A DNA stretch of 64,000 bases, taken from positions 4,030,001 through 4,094,000 of the forward strand of contig NZ_CP052766.1 in the NCBI RefSeq assembly GCF_002499975.2, given 5' to 3'. This document shows positions 47,474 through 58,044 of this stretch, piece by piece. Below the pieces are notes generated by a model. It saw nothing but the letters and a program-made list of their open reading frames with translations. It had not been told where the DNA came from and did no database searches. This DNA is from Alteromonas pelagimontana. Lineage in GTDB: Bacteria > Pseudomonadota > Gammaproteobacteria > Enterobacterales > Alteromonadaceae. Every line of letters begins with the position of its first letter. Position 1 is the stretch's first letter. The translations under genes were made by a program, and so were the position numbers.

Positions 47474-48901
47474 TTAATTGAGTAAACTATCTTCTTCATC
47501 GTCCGACAGTACGCCCCAGATATCATGTTCGTCAGCATGAATGATTTCAGCCCATACTCTTTCACCGGGTTTGAGATGATATACACCATTAAGATGAACC
47601 ACACCGTCCACCTCTGGTGCATCTGCGTAGGTTCTTCCTGTTGCGCCTTCACTATCTACTGAATCAATGACTATTTGATATTCTTTGCCTATGCGTTGTT
47701 GCAAGCGAGCTGCAGAAATTTTCCCTTGAACTTCCATAAATCTTGCTAAACGAGCCTGTTTAATATCTTCAGGAACCGGATCAGGTAAATCGTTGGCTTT
47801 TGCGCCGTCAACGGCGGAATAGGTAAAACAGCCTACGCGGTCTAGTTGCGCCTCTTGCAGAAACTGGAGTAACTCTTCAAATTCTTCTTCAGTTTCACCA
47901 GGAAAGCCCACTATGAAAGTGGAACGGATAATAAGTTCAGGGCACAGTTCTCGCCACCGTTTTACGCGTTCAATGGTTCTGTCTGCACTCCCTGGACGCT
48001 TCATCAGGCGTAAAATTCGTTTGCTGGCATGTTGGAAAGGAATATCTAGGTAAGGCAGGATCTTGCCTTCATTCATTAGCGGAATGAGATCGTCCACATG
48101 AGGATAGGGATACACGTAATGCAGACGCACCCACATGTCTAATTCCCCCAGCTTTTCACAAAGTTGCTGCATGTGCGTTTTTACCGGCATACCATTCCAA
48201 AAGCCGGTCCGATGTTTTACATCTACGCCATAGGCACTAGTGTCCTGCGAAATCACTAAAAGCTCGTTAACTCCTGCGGCCTGCAAACGTTTTGCTTCAT
48301 CTAAAACTTCGCCCACGGGACGACTTACCAGATCGCCTCGCATAGACGGTATAATACAAAACGTACAGCGGTGATTACATCCTTCGGAAATTTTTAAATA
48401 GGCGTAGTGTCGCGGCGTTAACTTAATACCTTGATCAGGGATCAAGTGCAGATAGGGATTGTGTTCTGGTTTCGGCAAATGCGTATGCACCTGCTCCACC
48501 ACTTCCTCATAAGCGTGAGGGCCGGTGATAGCAAGAACATTAGGATGGACTTCACGTATTTCGTCATCCTTTATTCCCAAGCAGCCGGTGACTATCACCC
48601 GCCCGTTTTCTTTAAGTGCTTCACCGATAGTATCAAGCGATTCCTCCACCGCAGAGTCAATAAATCCGCAAGTGTTTACAATGACCAGATCGGCATCTTG
48701 ATAAGTGGGAACCACATCGTAGCCTTCGGTGCGTAATTGTGTAAGAATCCGCTCAGAATCGACTAAATTTTTTGGGCAGCCGAGACTGACGAAACCGATT
48801 CTCGAGCCCAAAGCAGGTGCAGCTGAACGGTTTTCCTGTAGCGTTTTTACAGGGATTTCCATTGTGGTAGTTTGATTCGGGCGATAGGTTTTAACGGTCA
48901 T
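47474..48901 (-). CDS. rimO: Ribosomal protein uS12 methylthiotransferase RimO
   Basis: 475 residues from the ATG at 48901 ([10 protein letters not shown]). The frame is open to 48994 and a further ATG at 48862 is possible. UPF0004 domain with [19 protein letters not shown] and [14 protein letters not shown], radical SAM cluster [18 protein letters not shown], and C-terminal TRAM domain. Adds a methylthio group to aspartate of ribosomal protein S12. The N-terminal extension of about 35 residues is longer than E. coli's. Confidence 0.96.
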   Translation of the reverse strand: MTVKTYRPNQTTTMEIPVKTLQENRSAAPALGSRIGFVSLGCPKNLVDSERILTQLRTEGYDVVPTYQDADLVIVNTCGFIDSAVEESLDTIGEALKENGRVIVTGCLGIKDDEIREVHPNVLAITGPHAYEEVVEQVHTHLPKPEHNPYLHLIPDQGIKLTPRHYAYLKISEGCNHRCTFCIIPSMRGDLVSRPVGEVLDEAKRLQAAGVNELLVISQDTSAYGVDVKHRTGFWNGMPVKTHMQQLCEKLGELDMWVRLHYVYPYPHVDDLIPLMNEGKILPYLDIPFQHASKRILRLMKRPGSADRTIERVKRWRELCPELIIRSTFIVGFPGETEEEFEELLQFLQEAQLDRVGCFTYSAVDGAKANDLPDPVPEDIKQARLARFMEVQGKISAARLQQRIGKEYQIVIDSVDSEGATGRTYADAPEVDGVVHLNGVYHLKPGERVWAEIIHADEHDIWGVLSDDEEDSLLN

Positions 48902-49135
48902 AGGCGGCTTTGGCGTTTGGGTAAAAGTTAAGAAAGGACGCGGATTATACATGATGATAATCGTAATCGCAGTAGATTCGGCGGCTAATTTCATCCATCA
49001 CAGCCGAGCGCTGAGAAAGAAAAATAACCAAAAGGAATTATTTTCCGGTGTCGCGGTCTTACTGACCGCGAAAAAGGCGCTGGTTTATCCAGGTAAAAGC
49101 GAGACAGGCCGTTAAATAAAGATATACGTTTAACT

Positions 49136-49597
49136 ATGAATATAAAAGTGCAAGATTCAGAAAGGAAGGAAGAAAATGCAGCAACGGCTGGTGACTTAGG
49201 GCGCTTGGTTGCTTCTTTGCGCAACCAGATCGTGGCGAAGCTCGATTGTAAACTGAAACCTTTGGATTTAACCGCTTCCCAGTACGCAGTGATTAAATTG
49301 ATAGCAGGCAATCGCGCAGATACGCTGGCGCAGTTATGTGAACTCACGCAAAACGATAGGGGAGCAATGAGTCGTATGTTGTGCCGGATGGAAGCAAAAT
49401 GTCTTATCGTTCGCACGCCGTGCCCTCACGACGGGCGAGCGTTTAAACTGGCGCTCACGGACAACGCGTGGGCATTATTCCCGCAAACAGTTAAGCACGT
49501 GAACACCGTGTATGAAGAGGCGCTAAGTGGGTTAAATATGAAGCAGCGTGAGCAGTTGTTCTCGTTGCTCGGTCATTGTCTGTCCAATTTAGAATAG
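49136..49597 (+). CDS. MarR family transcriptional regulator
   Basis: 153 residues. Winged helix region LDLTASQYAVIKLIAGNRAD, LAQLCELTQNDRGAMSRMLC and RTPCPHDGRAFKLALTDN, with the conserved wing Asp-x-Arg (DGRA). Helices at both ends form the dimer interface. Two matching palindromes lie just after it (49630-49683), in front of a kinase-like gene, and are its probable operators. No efflux or stress target is adjacent. Confidence 0.9.
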   Translation: MNIKVQDSERKEENAATAGDLGRLVASLRNQIVAKLDCKLKPLDLTASQYAVIKLIAGNRADTLAQLCELTQNDRGAMSRMLCRMEAKCLIVRTPCPHDGRAFKLALTDNAWALFPQTVKHVNTVYEEALSGLNMKQREQLFSLLGHCLSNLE

Positions 49598-49629
49598 TTC
49601 ATCGTAAAGAAACCTGGCTTTACCTCAAT

Positions 49630-49683
49630 ATAGTTGCCTGGGCAATAAAGTGGGTGGGAAAATAGTTGCCTTGACAACTATTT
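49630..49683. promoter_or_regulatory. Twin palindromic operators, probably for the MarR regulator
   Basis: Site 2 (49660-49683) is a perfect palindrome: arms AAATAGTTG and CAACTATTT with six bases between. Site 1 (about 49630-49648) has the same layout, ATAGTTG, six bases, CAATAAA, with an imperfect right arm. Their centres are 32 bases apart, about three helical turns. Such sites fit a MarR dimer. Site 2 ends 13 bases before the TTG start of the next gene, so bound repressor would block its transcription. Confidence 0.65.
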
Positions 49684-49695
49684 GGGTTCGTAAAA

Positions 49696-50442
49696 TTGGA
49701 CACGTTAATACAGTCCTTGCAGCAGTACTTTCCCTCACATTTTTTTGACGTTCGTCATCTTAGCATTATTAATGAAGGACGGTTCGCGAACGCTATCGTG
49801 TATCGGTACTGTGATCATGTTTTTGACTTGGTTATAAAAGACTTTTCCTCACGTCATTGGTTAATCAGACATTCAGTGGGAAGAATGTTTATCAATCAGG
49901 AATTTAAGGCAATAAGTGCGCTGAAGCATATTGATGGCATTGCAGAGAAGTGCTACCGGCTTACCTCCTCGACCATTGCGTATTCGTATGTAGAAGGAAA
50001 AACCCTCAAGAGCCTTTGCGAGAGCGGCGAACAACTCTCGCCTCAATTTTTTTATCAACTTGAAAAGCGTATAAGCGCTATGCATAAAGCCGGCAGAGTG
50101 CATTTGGATTTACGCAATTTGGGAAATATCTTAGTTGATACGCACGGAGAGCCGGCAATTATTGATTTCCAGTCGAGCATACGCTGGCATTCGCTGCCCC
50201 GTTGGCTGTCGCGTTTTATGCGTGGAGCAGATATTACAGGCACATACAAAGCCTGGCAGCGCCTTGGGAAAACGCCTTTGCCTCAATTTCGCAGCCGTTT
50301 TTATGAAAAATACAATAAAGTACGTAAGGTATGGATATTTCGCGGATATCCTCTCCACCGGTTGCAGGTTCGCGTTCAGGCGCTTTTTGCCAACATCTTG
50401 AGTTTGGATATTGTAAAAAACATACTGGAAAAGTTCTGGTAG
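49696..50442 (+). CDS. Small lipopolysaccharide/RIO-type kinase-like protein
   Basis: 248 residues from TTG, with no strong ribosome site. Kinase-like core: VIKDF (lysine of the small lobe), SYVEGKTLKSL, catalytic loop RVHLDLRNLGNILVDTHGEP (HxDxxxxN), and metal-binding IIDFQSS in place of DFG. This is the layout of Kdo-kinase/WaaP/RIO-like kinases. Substrate unknown; an LPS sugar is possible. Controlled by the palindromes just upstream. Confidence 0.78.
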   Translation: MDTLIQSLQQYFPSHFFDVRHLSIINEGRFANAIVYRYCDHVFDLVIKDFSSRHWLIRHSVGRMFINQEFKAISALKHIDGIAEKCYRLTSSTIAYSYVEGKTLKSLCESGEQLSPQFFYQLEKRISAMHKAGRVHLDLRNLGNILVDTHGEPAIIDFQSSIRWHSLPRWLSRFMRGADITGTYKAWQRLGKTPLPQFRSRFYEKYNKVRKVWIFRGYPLHRLQVRVQALFANILSLDIVKNILEKFW

Positions 50443-50632
50443 ACTGCGCCTTGTTATGTAAGCAGCGGTCCTGAAAAGATCATGTTTCGTCGCTTTTACG
50501 GTTTGGAATACTTACATCTGCATTTACTTGCCAAGTGAGTGGGAAATAGGTGAAAGAAATCGGTAGTGGCCGGGAATGTGAGGGAAGGGTGTAATGTGGT
50601 CTTCCTAAAAATACGTAAAACAATGGGAAGTT

Positions 50633-51070
50633 ATGGAACTTCAATACATTCATTTAACCACTTATTCTTCTCTACTGGCTGCTGCACCAGTGATGCAACA
50701 ACTCAGACCGCATGATTCGCTGGAGAAACTTGCTAATAAAATGCACACGCAAATGAAGTCCGGCTACCGGCTTCTTGCTGCCATGCAAGGAGAGCAGGTC
50801 GTTGCTCTGGCTGGATATGTGATAAATGAGAAGCTGGCGTGGGGAAAACATCTTTATATTGATGATCTTGTAACCGTAGATAGCGCTAGAGGAAAAGGAA
50901 TCGGCGACGGACTGATGGAAGCCTGTATTCAGATTGCCAAAGAGCAACAATGTGAAAGTTTACATCTGGATTCCGGAGTCCAGCGTTTTAACGCGCACCG
51001 ATTCTACTTACGTAAACGAATGGCAATTGCCAGCCACCATTTCGCATTGACGTTAAGCCATGACGCGTAA
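50633..51070 (+). CDS. GNAT family N-acetyltransferase
   Basis: 145 residues. Acetyl-CoA loop VTVDSARGKGIGDGLMEACI (R/Q-x-x-G-x-G/A) after the strand LYIDDLV, and the C-terminal LHLDSGVQRFNAHRFYLRK typical of GNAT. Substrate cannot be told. Overlaps the next gene by 11 bases. Confidence 0.92.
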   Translation: MELQYIHLTTYSSLLAAAPVMQQLRPHDSLEKLANKMHTQMKSGYRLLAAMQGEQVVALAGYVINEKLAWGKHLYIDDLVTVDSARGKGIGDGLMEACIQIAKEQQCESLHLDSGVQRFNAHRFYLRKRMAIASHHFALTLSHDA

Positions 51071-51584
51071 CACATTGCCATTGCCTCTTCATTGCTACGA
51101 TGAAGGCGGTGTCGTTAAACCGCCTCTTTGGTTATACATGCTGTTGCTGGCAGCATGCGCTGACTGGCTCATATTTATTTTTGCGGTTGCGATAAGAGAT
51201 CAAACAACATTCCTGCTTCAGTTATTTTATCCCCAAAGCAGCTACCTGATAATTAGGCTTGTAATCACACTTCCTTTTTTGACTGTATTGTTGTTGCTGG
51301 GAAATCGGGAGCGCCTTTGGAAAAAATCGCGCACCTCCTGGCGACATTGCATTTACCCGCTTTTAATCTTCGGAATACTTGCTTCTGTTACTGTGCAGGT
51401 ATGGCAAATTGCGGTTTATCACTGGCTGTTTCAGTTTGTCAACGCGCTGATGCTGCTACTCTCGTGCTTGTTTCTTGTTTGCTTGGTGAGGAGTCGCCAT
51501 GTAAAACTAATGATAAAAGATTGGCGCCACCCCAAGCGCACTGAGGCGGGACCTTTATCTTCAAGCTCTGAAAAGCCCGGTTAA
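51060..51584 (+). CDS. DUF2919 family membrane protein
   Basis: 174 residues. N-terminal LPLHCYDEGGVVKPPLWLYM is the DUF2919 signature (YD..G..K.P), as in E. coli YfeZ. Four membrane helices (about 23-46, 62-80, 97-117, 123-143) precede a basic tail. Function unknown. Overlap with the GNAT gene implies coupling. Confidence 0.8.
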   Translation: MTRNTLPLPLHCYDEGGVVKPPLWLYMLLLAACADWLIFIFAVAIRDQTTFLLQLFYPQSSYLIIRLVITLPFLTVLLLLGNRERLWKKSRTSWRHCIYPLLIFGILASVTVQVWQIAVYHWLFQFVNALMLLLSCLFLVCLVRSRHVKLMIKDWRHPKRTEAGPLSSSSEKPG

Positions 51585-51600
51585 ACACGCTTGACTACCA

Positions 51601-52008
51601 TTAATGCATTTGATTTTGGCTAGCTTTATCGAAGTAAGCTTTTACACTTATTTGGCTATCGTTTACCAGCCTTTCATAGCAAATTCCCGCGAATGCGTAG
51701 GAGCGGTCACCTACATCCAGTACAACAAAGGGTGCTTGCGGATCAGTTTGATCGTAGCGCCAATTGCCGCCGGCTATTTTTTTAAAACTTTCCCCGACAT
51801 AAGCGCCGAAGATATTACAGAGAGTGAATACGGCATTGTCTTCCAGCGCTTGGTCATGATACCTGTCTACAAAGCTCAGCAATACGCTATCTACTTGCCG
51901 GATACTTTCGGGTGTAAAATCCAGGGAAACACCAAACTCTTGTTTTGCAGTTTGCACTGCATCGTTGGCACTCTCGGCCATTAATTGCTCCAGATCAGCC
52001 TGTTGCAT
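51601..52008 (-). CDS. Conserved hypothetical protein, soluble, function unknown
   Basis: 135 residues with no signal or membrane segment. Helical N-terminus (ESANDAVQTAKQEFGVSLDF, SIRQVDSVLLSFVDRYHD), then LCNIFGAYVGESFKKIAGGN and FVVLDVGDRSYAFAGICYER, an alpha/beta layout. It resembles an uncharacterised group with an ESI..VD..L and FGAYVGE pattern; I cannot name the family. Downstream of tcdA on the same strand. Confidence 0.7.
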   Translation of the reverse strand: MQQADLEQLMAESANDAVQTAKQEFGVSLDFTPESIRQVDSVLLSFVDRYHDQALEDNAVFTLCNIFGAYVGESFKKIAGGNWRYDQTDPQAPFVVLDVGDRSYAFAGICYERLVNDSQISVKAYFDKASQNQMH

Positions 52009-52044
52009 ATAAAACTCCTCAGTGGCGATTACGCTCGTGAATTA

Positions 52045-52821
52045 TTATTTTTCACCGGTAAGACGATTTATGATTCGCGCTGCGGCAAACATTCCAAAGG
52101 TTGATGTTACCGTGACCACGGCACCAAAACCACCTGCACAGTCGAGCCGGGTTCCACCTTCTAACACCGATTTATTGAAGCATACACTGCCATCGGGCTG
52201 AGGGTAGCGTAATTGTTCAGTGGAATATACGCACTCCACGCCAAACTTACGTTTTACATTCTTCGTAAAATTATAGCTGCGTCTCAATTCACTGCGCAGC
52301 TTTGCCGCCAGTGGATCCTGTATGGTCTTGGAGAGATCGCCCACCGTGACCTGAGTTGGATCAATCTGTCCTCCGGCGCCGCCAATTGTTACCACGGCTA
52401 TTTTGTTACGTTTACAAAACGCGATAATGGCCGCTTTAGCGCGAACGCTGTCGGTTGCTTCCACCACTGCATCCATCTGCGTGGTTATATATTCTGACAC
52501 TGTATCTGATGTTGCAAAATCTTCAATTGCATTTACCTGGCAGTCTGGATTGATCAAACGAATACGCCGGGCCATAACTTCTACTTTCGGTTGGCCTATG
52601 GAATCAGTGAGGGCGTGAATCTGCCGATTGGTATTAGTTACACATACGTCGTCTAAATCGATAAGCGTGAGATTGCCTACACCACTCCTTGCCAGGGCTT
52701 CTGCTGTCCACGATCCCACGCCTCCGATGCCAACAATACAGACGTGTGAGCGGGCGAGAGTAGTAGTGGCATCGGCACCGTAAAGCCGGCTGATACCACC
52801 AAAACGTTGTTTGTTACTCAT
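52045..52821 (-). CDS. tcdA: tRNA threonylcarbamoyladenosine dehydratase
   Basis: 258 residues (CsdL/YgdL). E1-like fold: FGGISRLYGADA, nucleotide loop GIGGVGSWTAEALARSG, LIDLDDVCVTNTNRQIHA, VVEATDSVRAKA, and C-terminal GGTRLDCAGGFGAVVTVTST. Cyclises t6A37 to ct6A in ANN-decoding tRNAs. Cys-dependent partner genes csdA and csdE are not nearby. Confidence 0.95.
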   Translation of the reverse strand: MSNKQRFGGISRLYGADATTTLARSHVCIVGIGGVGSWTAEALARSGVGNLTLIDLDDVCVTNTNRQIHALTDSIGQPKVEVMARRIRLINPDCQVNAIEDFATSDTVSEYITTQMDAVVEATDSVRAKAAIIAFCKRNKIAVVTIGGAGGQIDPTQVTVGDLSKTIQDPLAAKLRSELRRSYNFTKNVKRKFGVECVYSTEQLRYPQPDGSVCFNKSVLEGGTRLDCAGGFGAVVTVTSTFGMFAAARIINRLTGEK

Positions 52822-53070
52822 AAATTAACGACTAATCCGGAAAAAAGTATTTAGGATGCTCTGCTGACTGTAGCAGCTGACTACCGTAGAACTTGTCATA
52901 ATACCTTAATCAATTGAACGACACACTACCGCAACCGCAGAGAGTCGTGTACTCAACACGCCCTAGCGTCAATATCTAAAAAATAGGATGAAAAATCCAA
53001 AATTATGCGCAATACGTTCAACTTGGTATATGGTGAAATAGCGCAAGATCAAATTTACGGGAGCAGACTA

Positions 53071-54030
53071 ATGGGCTTACTGGTTGACGGCAAGTGGCAA
53101 GACAAATGGTACGACACTGACAGTAACGACGGCAAGTTTAAGCGTGAATCATCGTCTTTTCGTGATTGGGTGGAAGACAGTAAAGACGCCAGGTACACTC
53201 CGGAATCAGGTCGCTATCACCTTTACGTATCGCTAGCCTGCCCGTGGGCGCATCGGACTCTGATATTCCGCAAGCTTAAGCAGCTAGAATCTCACATAGA
53301 TGTATCTGTTGTTTCTCCGGAAATGTTGGATAAAGGCTGGAGTTTTAAATCCTTTCCAGCAGCAACGGGAGATAAGCTTTATAATTATGAGTATTTACAC
53401 CAGCTCTATACGCGGGTCGATGCGACCATTACCAGCCGGGTGACAGTCCCGGTGCTGTGGGATAAAAAAAGCGAAACTATTGTAAATAACGAATCTGCGG
53501 ATATTATTCGGATTTTTAATCAGTCATTCAATTCGCTGACGGGCAATCACGATGATTACTACCCGCAATCGCTTCATGCCGAGATTGAGGAGATAAATCA
53601 ACTGGTTTATAGCAACATCAACAACGGTGTTTATAAAACCGGCTTTGCCACTACGCAAAAAGCTTATGAGGAAGCCGTGGCGGCTCTTTTTGACGCTCTT
53701 GATCTAGTTGAACAACGGCTTTCTACACAGCGGTACCTTGTTGGCAAACGTATTACGGAAGCAGACTGGCGCCTATTTACGACACTTATTCGCTTTGATC
53801 AGGTTTATCATGGGCACTTCAAGTGCAATATAAAACGGATTGCAGATTATCCCGCATTAAACGGCTACATGAAGGAGCTTTATCAGTATCCCGGTGTTGC
53901 TGAAACTGTTAACTTTGAGCATATCAAGCGTCACTATTACTTTAGCCATACCATGATCAACCCGACGCAAATTGTACCTGTCGGGCCTGATTTAGCCTTG
54001 AATGCTCCCCACGGAAGAGAATCTCTATAA
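53071..54030 (+). CDS. yqjG: Glutathionyl-hydroquinone reductase (YqjG/ECM4 type)
   Basis: 319 residues from ATG 53071 (MGLLVDGKWQDKWYDTD), preceded by GGGAG; upstream frame is open but less likely. Xi-class GST: catalytic SLACPWAHRTLIFRKLKQLE, VTVPVLWDKK, NNESADIIRIFN, NINNGVYKTGFATTQKAYEE, and LTTLIRFD region, with HGRE at the end. Reduces glutathionyl-hydroquinones. The stop overlaps the start of the pirin gene (TAATG). Confidence 0.96.
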   Translation: MGLLVDGKWQDKWYDTDSNDGKFKRESSSFRDWVEDSKDARYTPESGRYHLYVSLACPWAHRTLIFRKLKQLESHIDVSVVSPEMLDKGWSFKSFPAATGDKLYNYEYLHQLYTRVDATITSRVTVPVLWDKKSETIVNNESADIIRIFNQSFNSLTGNHDDYYPQSLHAEIEEINQLVYSNINNGVYKTGFATTQKAYEEAVAALFDALDLVEQRLSTQRYLVGKRITEADWRLFTTLIRFDQVYHGHFKCNIKRIADYPALNGYMKELYQYPGVAETVNFEHIKRHYYFSHTMINPTQIVPVGPDLALNAPHGRESL

Positions 54031-54863
54031 TGACGACAAGAACCGTAACCGGTGTTTATGAAGGAATGGCGACTCAGGATGGCGCTGGTGTTTCGTTAAC
54101 TCGCATTATTGGTCAGCCTGCCATTAAACGACTGGATCCTTTCCTCATGCTGGATTTTTTCAGTTCGGATAAACCGGGCGAATATATTGCCGGTTTTCCT
54201 CCACACCCTCACAGAGGCTTTCAAACCGTTACCTATATGCTGGCAGGTAAAATGCGGCATCGGGACTCTGTTGGTAATGAAGGTTTGATTCAAAGCGGCG
54301 GCATCCAATGGATGAATGCGGGTAGGGGGCTGATTCATGAGGAAATGCCAGAGCAGGAAGAAGGTTTGCTTCAGGGTTTTCAACTATGGGTTAATTTACC
54401 CGCCTCGCAAAAAATGTCAGCCCCGGGTTATCAGGATATTCAACCCGATGCTGTTCCTCACGTTTCTCTTACTGACAAAACCATTGTTAAAGTGTTAGCG
54501 GGTAATTTGGAAGGACAGGCGGGGCCGGTGCAAACTAATTCAGTCAAGCCACTTTTTACCGATTTTATCGTATCAGAGCGTGACAAATTTGACGTTACGT
54601 TACCCGCAGATCACACTGCTTTTGTATATTGCTACGAAGGTGGCGTAGAAATTGCTGAAAAACCGGTAGAACAGGGACAGTTAGCTGTGTTGTCCGCCGG
54701 TGACTTCTTTTCCGTTAAGGCAGAAAAAGCTGCCAAATTTATTCTTGTTGCGGGGGCGCCTTTACGTGAGCCAGTGGTTCAATATGGGCCATTCGTTATG
54801 AATACCGATGAGGAAATTCAGCAGGCGTTACAGGATTACCAGAGCGGCAAGCTAGCAAACTGA
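54030..54863 (+). CDS. Pirin family protein (quercetinase-like)
   Basis: 277 residues. Two cupin barrels. The first has the metal ligands FPPHPHRGFQTVTYMLAGKM and HRDSVGNEGLIQSGGIQWMN, then HEEMPE. Known members include quercetin 2,3-dioxygenases and regulators. Its coupling to the hydroquinone reductase gene suggests a joint role in quinone or phenolic detoxification; that is inference. Confidence 0.94.
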   Translation: MTTRTVTGVYEGMATQDGAGVSLTRIIGQPAIKRLDPFLMLDFFSSDKPGEYIAGFPPHPHRGFQTVTYMLAGKMRHRDSVGNEGLIQSGGIQWMNAGRGLIHEEMPEQEEGLLQGFQLWVNLPASQKMSAPGYQDIQPDAVPHVSLTDKTIVKVLAGNLEGQAGPVQTNSVKPLFTDFIVSERDKFDVTLPADHTAFVYCYEGGVEIAEKPVEQGQLAVLSAGDFFSVKAEKAAKFILVAGAPLREPVVQYGPFVMNTDEEIQQALQDYQSGKLAN

Positions 54864-54887
54864 TCTGTATTACCAGTTTTGATTTAA

Positions 54888-54913
54888 AAAGGGGTCTGTT
54901 GAACCCCTTTCTT
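54888..54913 (+). terminator. Terminator after the pirin gene
   Basis: AAAGGGGT and ACCCCTTT pair around a seven-base loop, followed by a short T run. Confidence 0.75.
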
Positions 54914-55031
54914 AGATTAAAAACGAAAATAGACCATGTATTTGCATTACCACCATTGATTGGATTTAATGCCTTGATTAACATGGAGTAAGGATAAATA
55001 AGGCTTTCGCCAATATTTCACAGGAAAGTAA

Positions 55032-56453
55032 ATGAAACCAGTCATATTAGCCGGTGGTACCGGAAGTCGTCTCTGGCCGAAATCTCGCGCGGCATTGCCT
55101 AAGCAGTTTTTAGCCCTTACCTCAGAACAAACCATGCTTCAAGAAACTATTGGAAGGCTGAAAGGTACGGGAGCAGAAGAGCCTATTTTAATCTGTAATG
55201 ATGCACATCGTTTTCTGGTGGCGGAGCAACTACGCCAACAGAACGTAAAGCACAGCGGAATTTTGCTGGAACCAGTAGGAAGAAATACGGCGCCTGCAAT
55301 TGCGCTGGCAGCTTTACATGCGGTGCAGGGAGGAGAAGATCCTACGTTGCTCGTTCTTGCAGCAGACCACTTAATCAAAAAGCTTCCAGCGTTCCATGAT
55401 GCTATAAAAAAGGCAGAGGAATTGGCAAATGCAGGCTATTTGGTTACTTTTGGCATTGTGCCTGACCAAGCGCATACCGGTTATGGCTATATAAAGTCTG
55501 GACAGGAGCTGGAAAACGGTTTCGCCGTTCAGGAATTTGTAGAAAAGCCGGATATGGCGACAGCAGAGCAATACGTGGCATCGGGTAATTATTTCTGGAA
55601 CAGCGGTATGTTCATGTTCAAAGCCAGCCGCTATCTGGAAGAACTTGAAAAGTATCAACCAAAAATTCTTAGTGTTTGTAAGAAAGCCATAGATTCCGAA
55701 TCTCAGGATCTTGATTTTATTCGAGTAGATGCTGACGTGTTTGCCTCGTGCCCTGACGATTCAATCGATTATGCAGTGATGGAGAAAACTCAGAAAGCAG
55801 CCATGGTGCCTCTGGATGCGGGTTGGTCAGATGTAGGAAGCTGGACGTCGTTATGGGAAACGTCTGATAAAGATGCCCACGGAAACGTGGTTGTGGGTGA
55901 TGCCATTTTGGAAAATACCCGCAACAGCTACATTAACTCTGAAGAAAGGCTCATTGCTGTAATCGGGTTGGATGATATCGTTGTCGTTGAAACCAAAGAC
56001 GCTGTCATGGTGGCGCACAAAGATAAGGTGCAGGAAATCAAAAATGTGGTTAACACGCTTAAGGCCGAAAAGCGCCCTGAGTTTGAATTCCATCGCGAAG
56101 TCTTCCGGCCCTGGGGTAGTTACGACTCAATTGATAATGGCGCGCGATTCCAGGTGAAACGTATTACTGTAAAGCCCGGCGAAAAATTATCTGTTCAAAT
56201 GCATCATCACCGCGCCGAACACTGGATTGTGGTTTCAGGTACAGCCAGTGTAACAATTGGCGATACCACACAAATGGTGACAGAAAACGAATCTACATAT
56301 ATTCCCATCGGTGAAGTTCATGCGTTAGAAAATCCTGGAAAAATTCCGTTGGAGCTGATTGAGGTTCAATCTGGAGCCTATCTTGGTGAAGACGATATCG
56401 TAAGATTTTCCGATCGCTACGGCAGAACTGAGAGTAAAGAGGCCAAAAAATGA
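55032..56453 (+). CDS. manC: Mannose-1-phosphate guanylyltransferase / mannose-6-phosphate isomerase
   Basis: 473 residues, type II bifunctional. Nucleotidyltransferase half: [66 protein letters not shown]-terminal cupin isomerase half (about 350-465): [40 protein letters not shown], and [19 protein letters not shown]. Makes GDP-mannose for exopolysaccharide or LPS. ATGA overlap with manB. Confidence 0.95.
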   Translation: MKPVILAGGTGSRLWPKSRAALPKQFLALTSEQTMLQETIGRLKGTGAEEPILICNDAHRFLVAEQLRQQNVKHSGILLEPVGRNTAPAIALAALHAVQGGEDPTLLVLAADHLIKKLPAFHDAIKKAEELANAGYLVTFGIVPDQAHTGYGYIKSGQELENGFAVQEFVEKPDMATAEQYVASGNYFWNSGMFMFKASRYLEELEKYQPKILSVCKKAIDSESQDLDFIRVDADVFASCPDDSIDYAVMEKTQKAAMVPLDAGWSDVGSWTSLWETSDKDAHGNVVVGDAILENTRNSYINSEERLIAVIGLDDIVVVETKDAVMVAHKDKVQEIKNVVNTLKAEKRPEFEFHREVFRPWGSYDSIDNGARFQVKRITVKPGEKLSVQMHHHRAEHWIVVSGTASVTIGDTTQMVTENESTYIPIGEVHALENPGKIPLELIEVQSGAYLGEDDIVRFSDRYGRTESKEAKK

Positions 56454-57910
56454 GTAAGCCTATAACATGCTTTAAGGCTTACGACATTCGCGGCGAACTC
56501 AATACCCAACTAGACGAAGAGGTGGCTTATCGTATTGGTTTTGCTTTCGCTAAAGAGCTTTCTGCACAACGTGTTGTGGTGGGTGGCGACGTACGGTTAA
56601 CATCCACTCCGCTCAAGCTAGCACTTGCCGCCGGTTTAATTGAGGGCGGCGCAGCGGTGACTGATATCGGCATGGCCGGAACAGAAGAAATTTATTTTGC
56701 TACTACCTATTTGGGTGTAGATGGTGGAATCGAAGTAACCGCAAGTCATAATCCTATCAACTATAACGGCATGAAATTAGTAAAAGCTAATTCCGTGCCG
56801 ATTAGTGGAGATACAGGGCTAAACGCTATTAAAGAGGCTGCCCAAGCGTTATCTGATGACGAAGTAAACCAGCGAATGGCGTATTACACCGATGGTGTTA
56901 CCATTGATAAAGAAGCATTCTTTAACGGAAAGGCACATATAAAAGAGGGGTTGCTTCAAAGCACGGGACGCTATGAGTGCAAGAGTTGCCTAAACAGTTA
57001 TGTGGCTCATGTATTGTCATATGTAAATTTAAACAATTTTACGCCATTGAAGATAGTCGCCAATGCGGGGAATGGGGCGGCGGGTAAAGTGCTGGATGCC
57101 ATTGAATCAGCGTTAAAGGAAAAAGGCGTACCTATTGAATTTATCAAAGTCCATCATCAACCAGATGGTACTTTCCCTAATGGTATTCCCAATCCTCTCC
57201 TTCCCGAAAATCGCGCTGATACAGCCCAGGCAGTTGTCGAAAATAATGCTGATTTCGGTATTGCGTGGGACGGCGATTTTGATCGCTGTTTCTTGTTTGA
57301 CGCCCAAGGTAACTTTATAGAAGGTTATTACATAGTTGGGTTACTTGCGAGAGCCTTTCTGGATAAAGATAATAAAGCTAAAATTATTTATGATCCACGG
57401 GTCTGCTGGAATACGGAAGATATTGTCACTACTGCTGGCGGTACGCCTATAAAATGTAAAACCGGCCATGCTTTTATAAAAGAGCGAATGCGTAAAGAAG
57501 ATGCAGTATACGGCGGTGAAATGAGCGCGCATCATTATTTCCGAGATTTTGCCTATTGTGATTCCGGCATGATCCCGTGGCTGCTAGTGGCTGAATTACT
57601 CTGTACTAAACATCAAACGCTGGCTGAAATGGTAAAAGCCCGCATTGCTGCATTTCCCTCATCAGGTGAAATTAACAGCACACTAAAAGATGCTGACGCG
57701 GCGTTGGAACGGGTGATGAAGAAATACCAACCCGAAGCAGAAGTTATCGAGGAAATTGACGGTCTAGGGCTAGAATTCGGGACGTGGCGATTTAATTTAC
57801 GCAAGTCTAATACTGAACCTGTTATCAGACTGAATGTGGAATCGAGAAATGATATTCCTTTAATGAAAGAAAAAACGGCAGAATTGCTTGCCGTTATTCG
57901 AGACGAATAA
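56450..57910 (+). CDS. manB: Phosphomannomutase
   Basis: 486 residues. Phosphohexomutase with [11 protein letters not shown], phosphoserine loop [13 protein letters not shown], metal loop [11 protein letters not shown], sugar loop [19 protein letters not shown], and phosphate loop [14 protein letters not shown]. Converts mannose-6-phosphate to mannose-1-phosphate for ManC, with which it overlaps. An insert around residues 140-180 ([10 protein letters not shown] onward) is longer than in some homologues. No other polysaccharide genes follow. Confidence 0.94.
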   Translation: MSKPITCFKAYDIRGELNTQLDEEVAYRIGFAFAKELSAQRVVVGGDVRLTSTPLKLALAAGLIEGGAAVTDIGMAGTEEIYFATTYLGVDGGIEVTASHNPINYNGMKLVKANSVPISGDTGLNAIKEAAQALSDDEVNQRMAYYTDGVTIDKEAFFNGKAHIKEGLLQSTGRYECKSCLNSYVAHVLSYVNLNNFTPLKIVANAGNGAAGKVLDAIESALKEKGVPIEFIKVHHQPDGTFPNGIPNPLLPENRADTAQAVVENNADFGIAWDGDFDRCFLFDAQGNFIEGYYIVGLLARAFLDKDNKAKIIYDPRVCWNTEDIVTTAGGTPIKCKTGHAFIKERMRKEDAVYGGEMSAHHYFRDFAYCDSGMIPWLLVAELLCTKHQTLAEMVKARIAAFPSSGEINSTLKDADAALERVMKKYQPEAEVIEEIDGLGLEFGTWRFNLRKSNTEPVIRLNVESRNDIPLMKEKTAELLAVIRDE

Positions 57911-57923
57911 CTCGCTTCTAATT

Positions 57924-57957
57924 AGGAGCTGCCGTAAGTCACGGTAGCTCCTTTTTT
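57924..57957 (+). terminator. Rho-independent terminator after manCB
   Basis: AGGAGCTGCCGT pairs with ACGGTAGCTCCT (one G-T pair), followed by TTTTTT. Confidence 0.93.
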
Positions 57958-58044
57958 ACTAGAGCGTCAGTGTTCCTGTCGTTTCCCCAAGCTTCTTCAG
58001 CAAACTCTTTTATAGATATCCAGCAAGTTGTTAGGGAACGGCAT

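Noticed and set aside
50456..50520. ATGTAAG...CTTACAT inverted repeat before the GNAT gene as a riboswitch or regulator site
   Set aside because: Seven-base arms about 48 bases apart with no conserved riboswitch features; likely chance.
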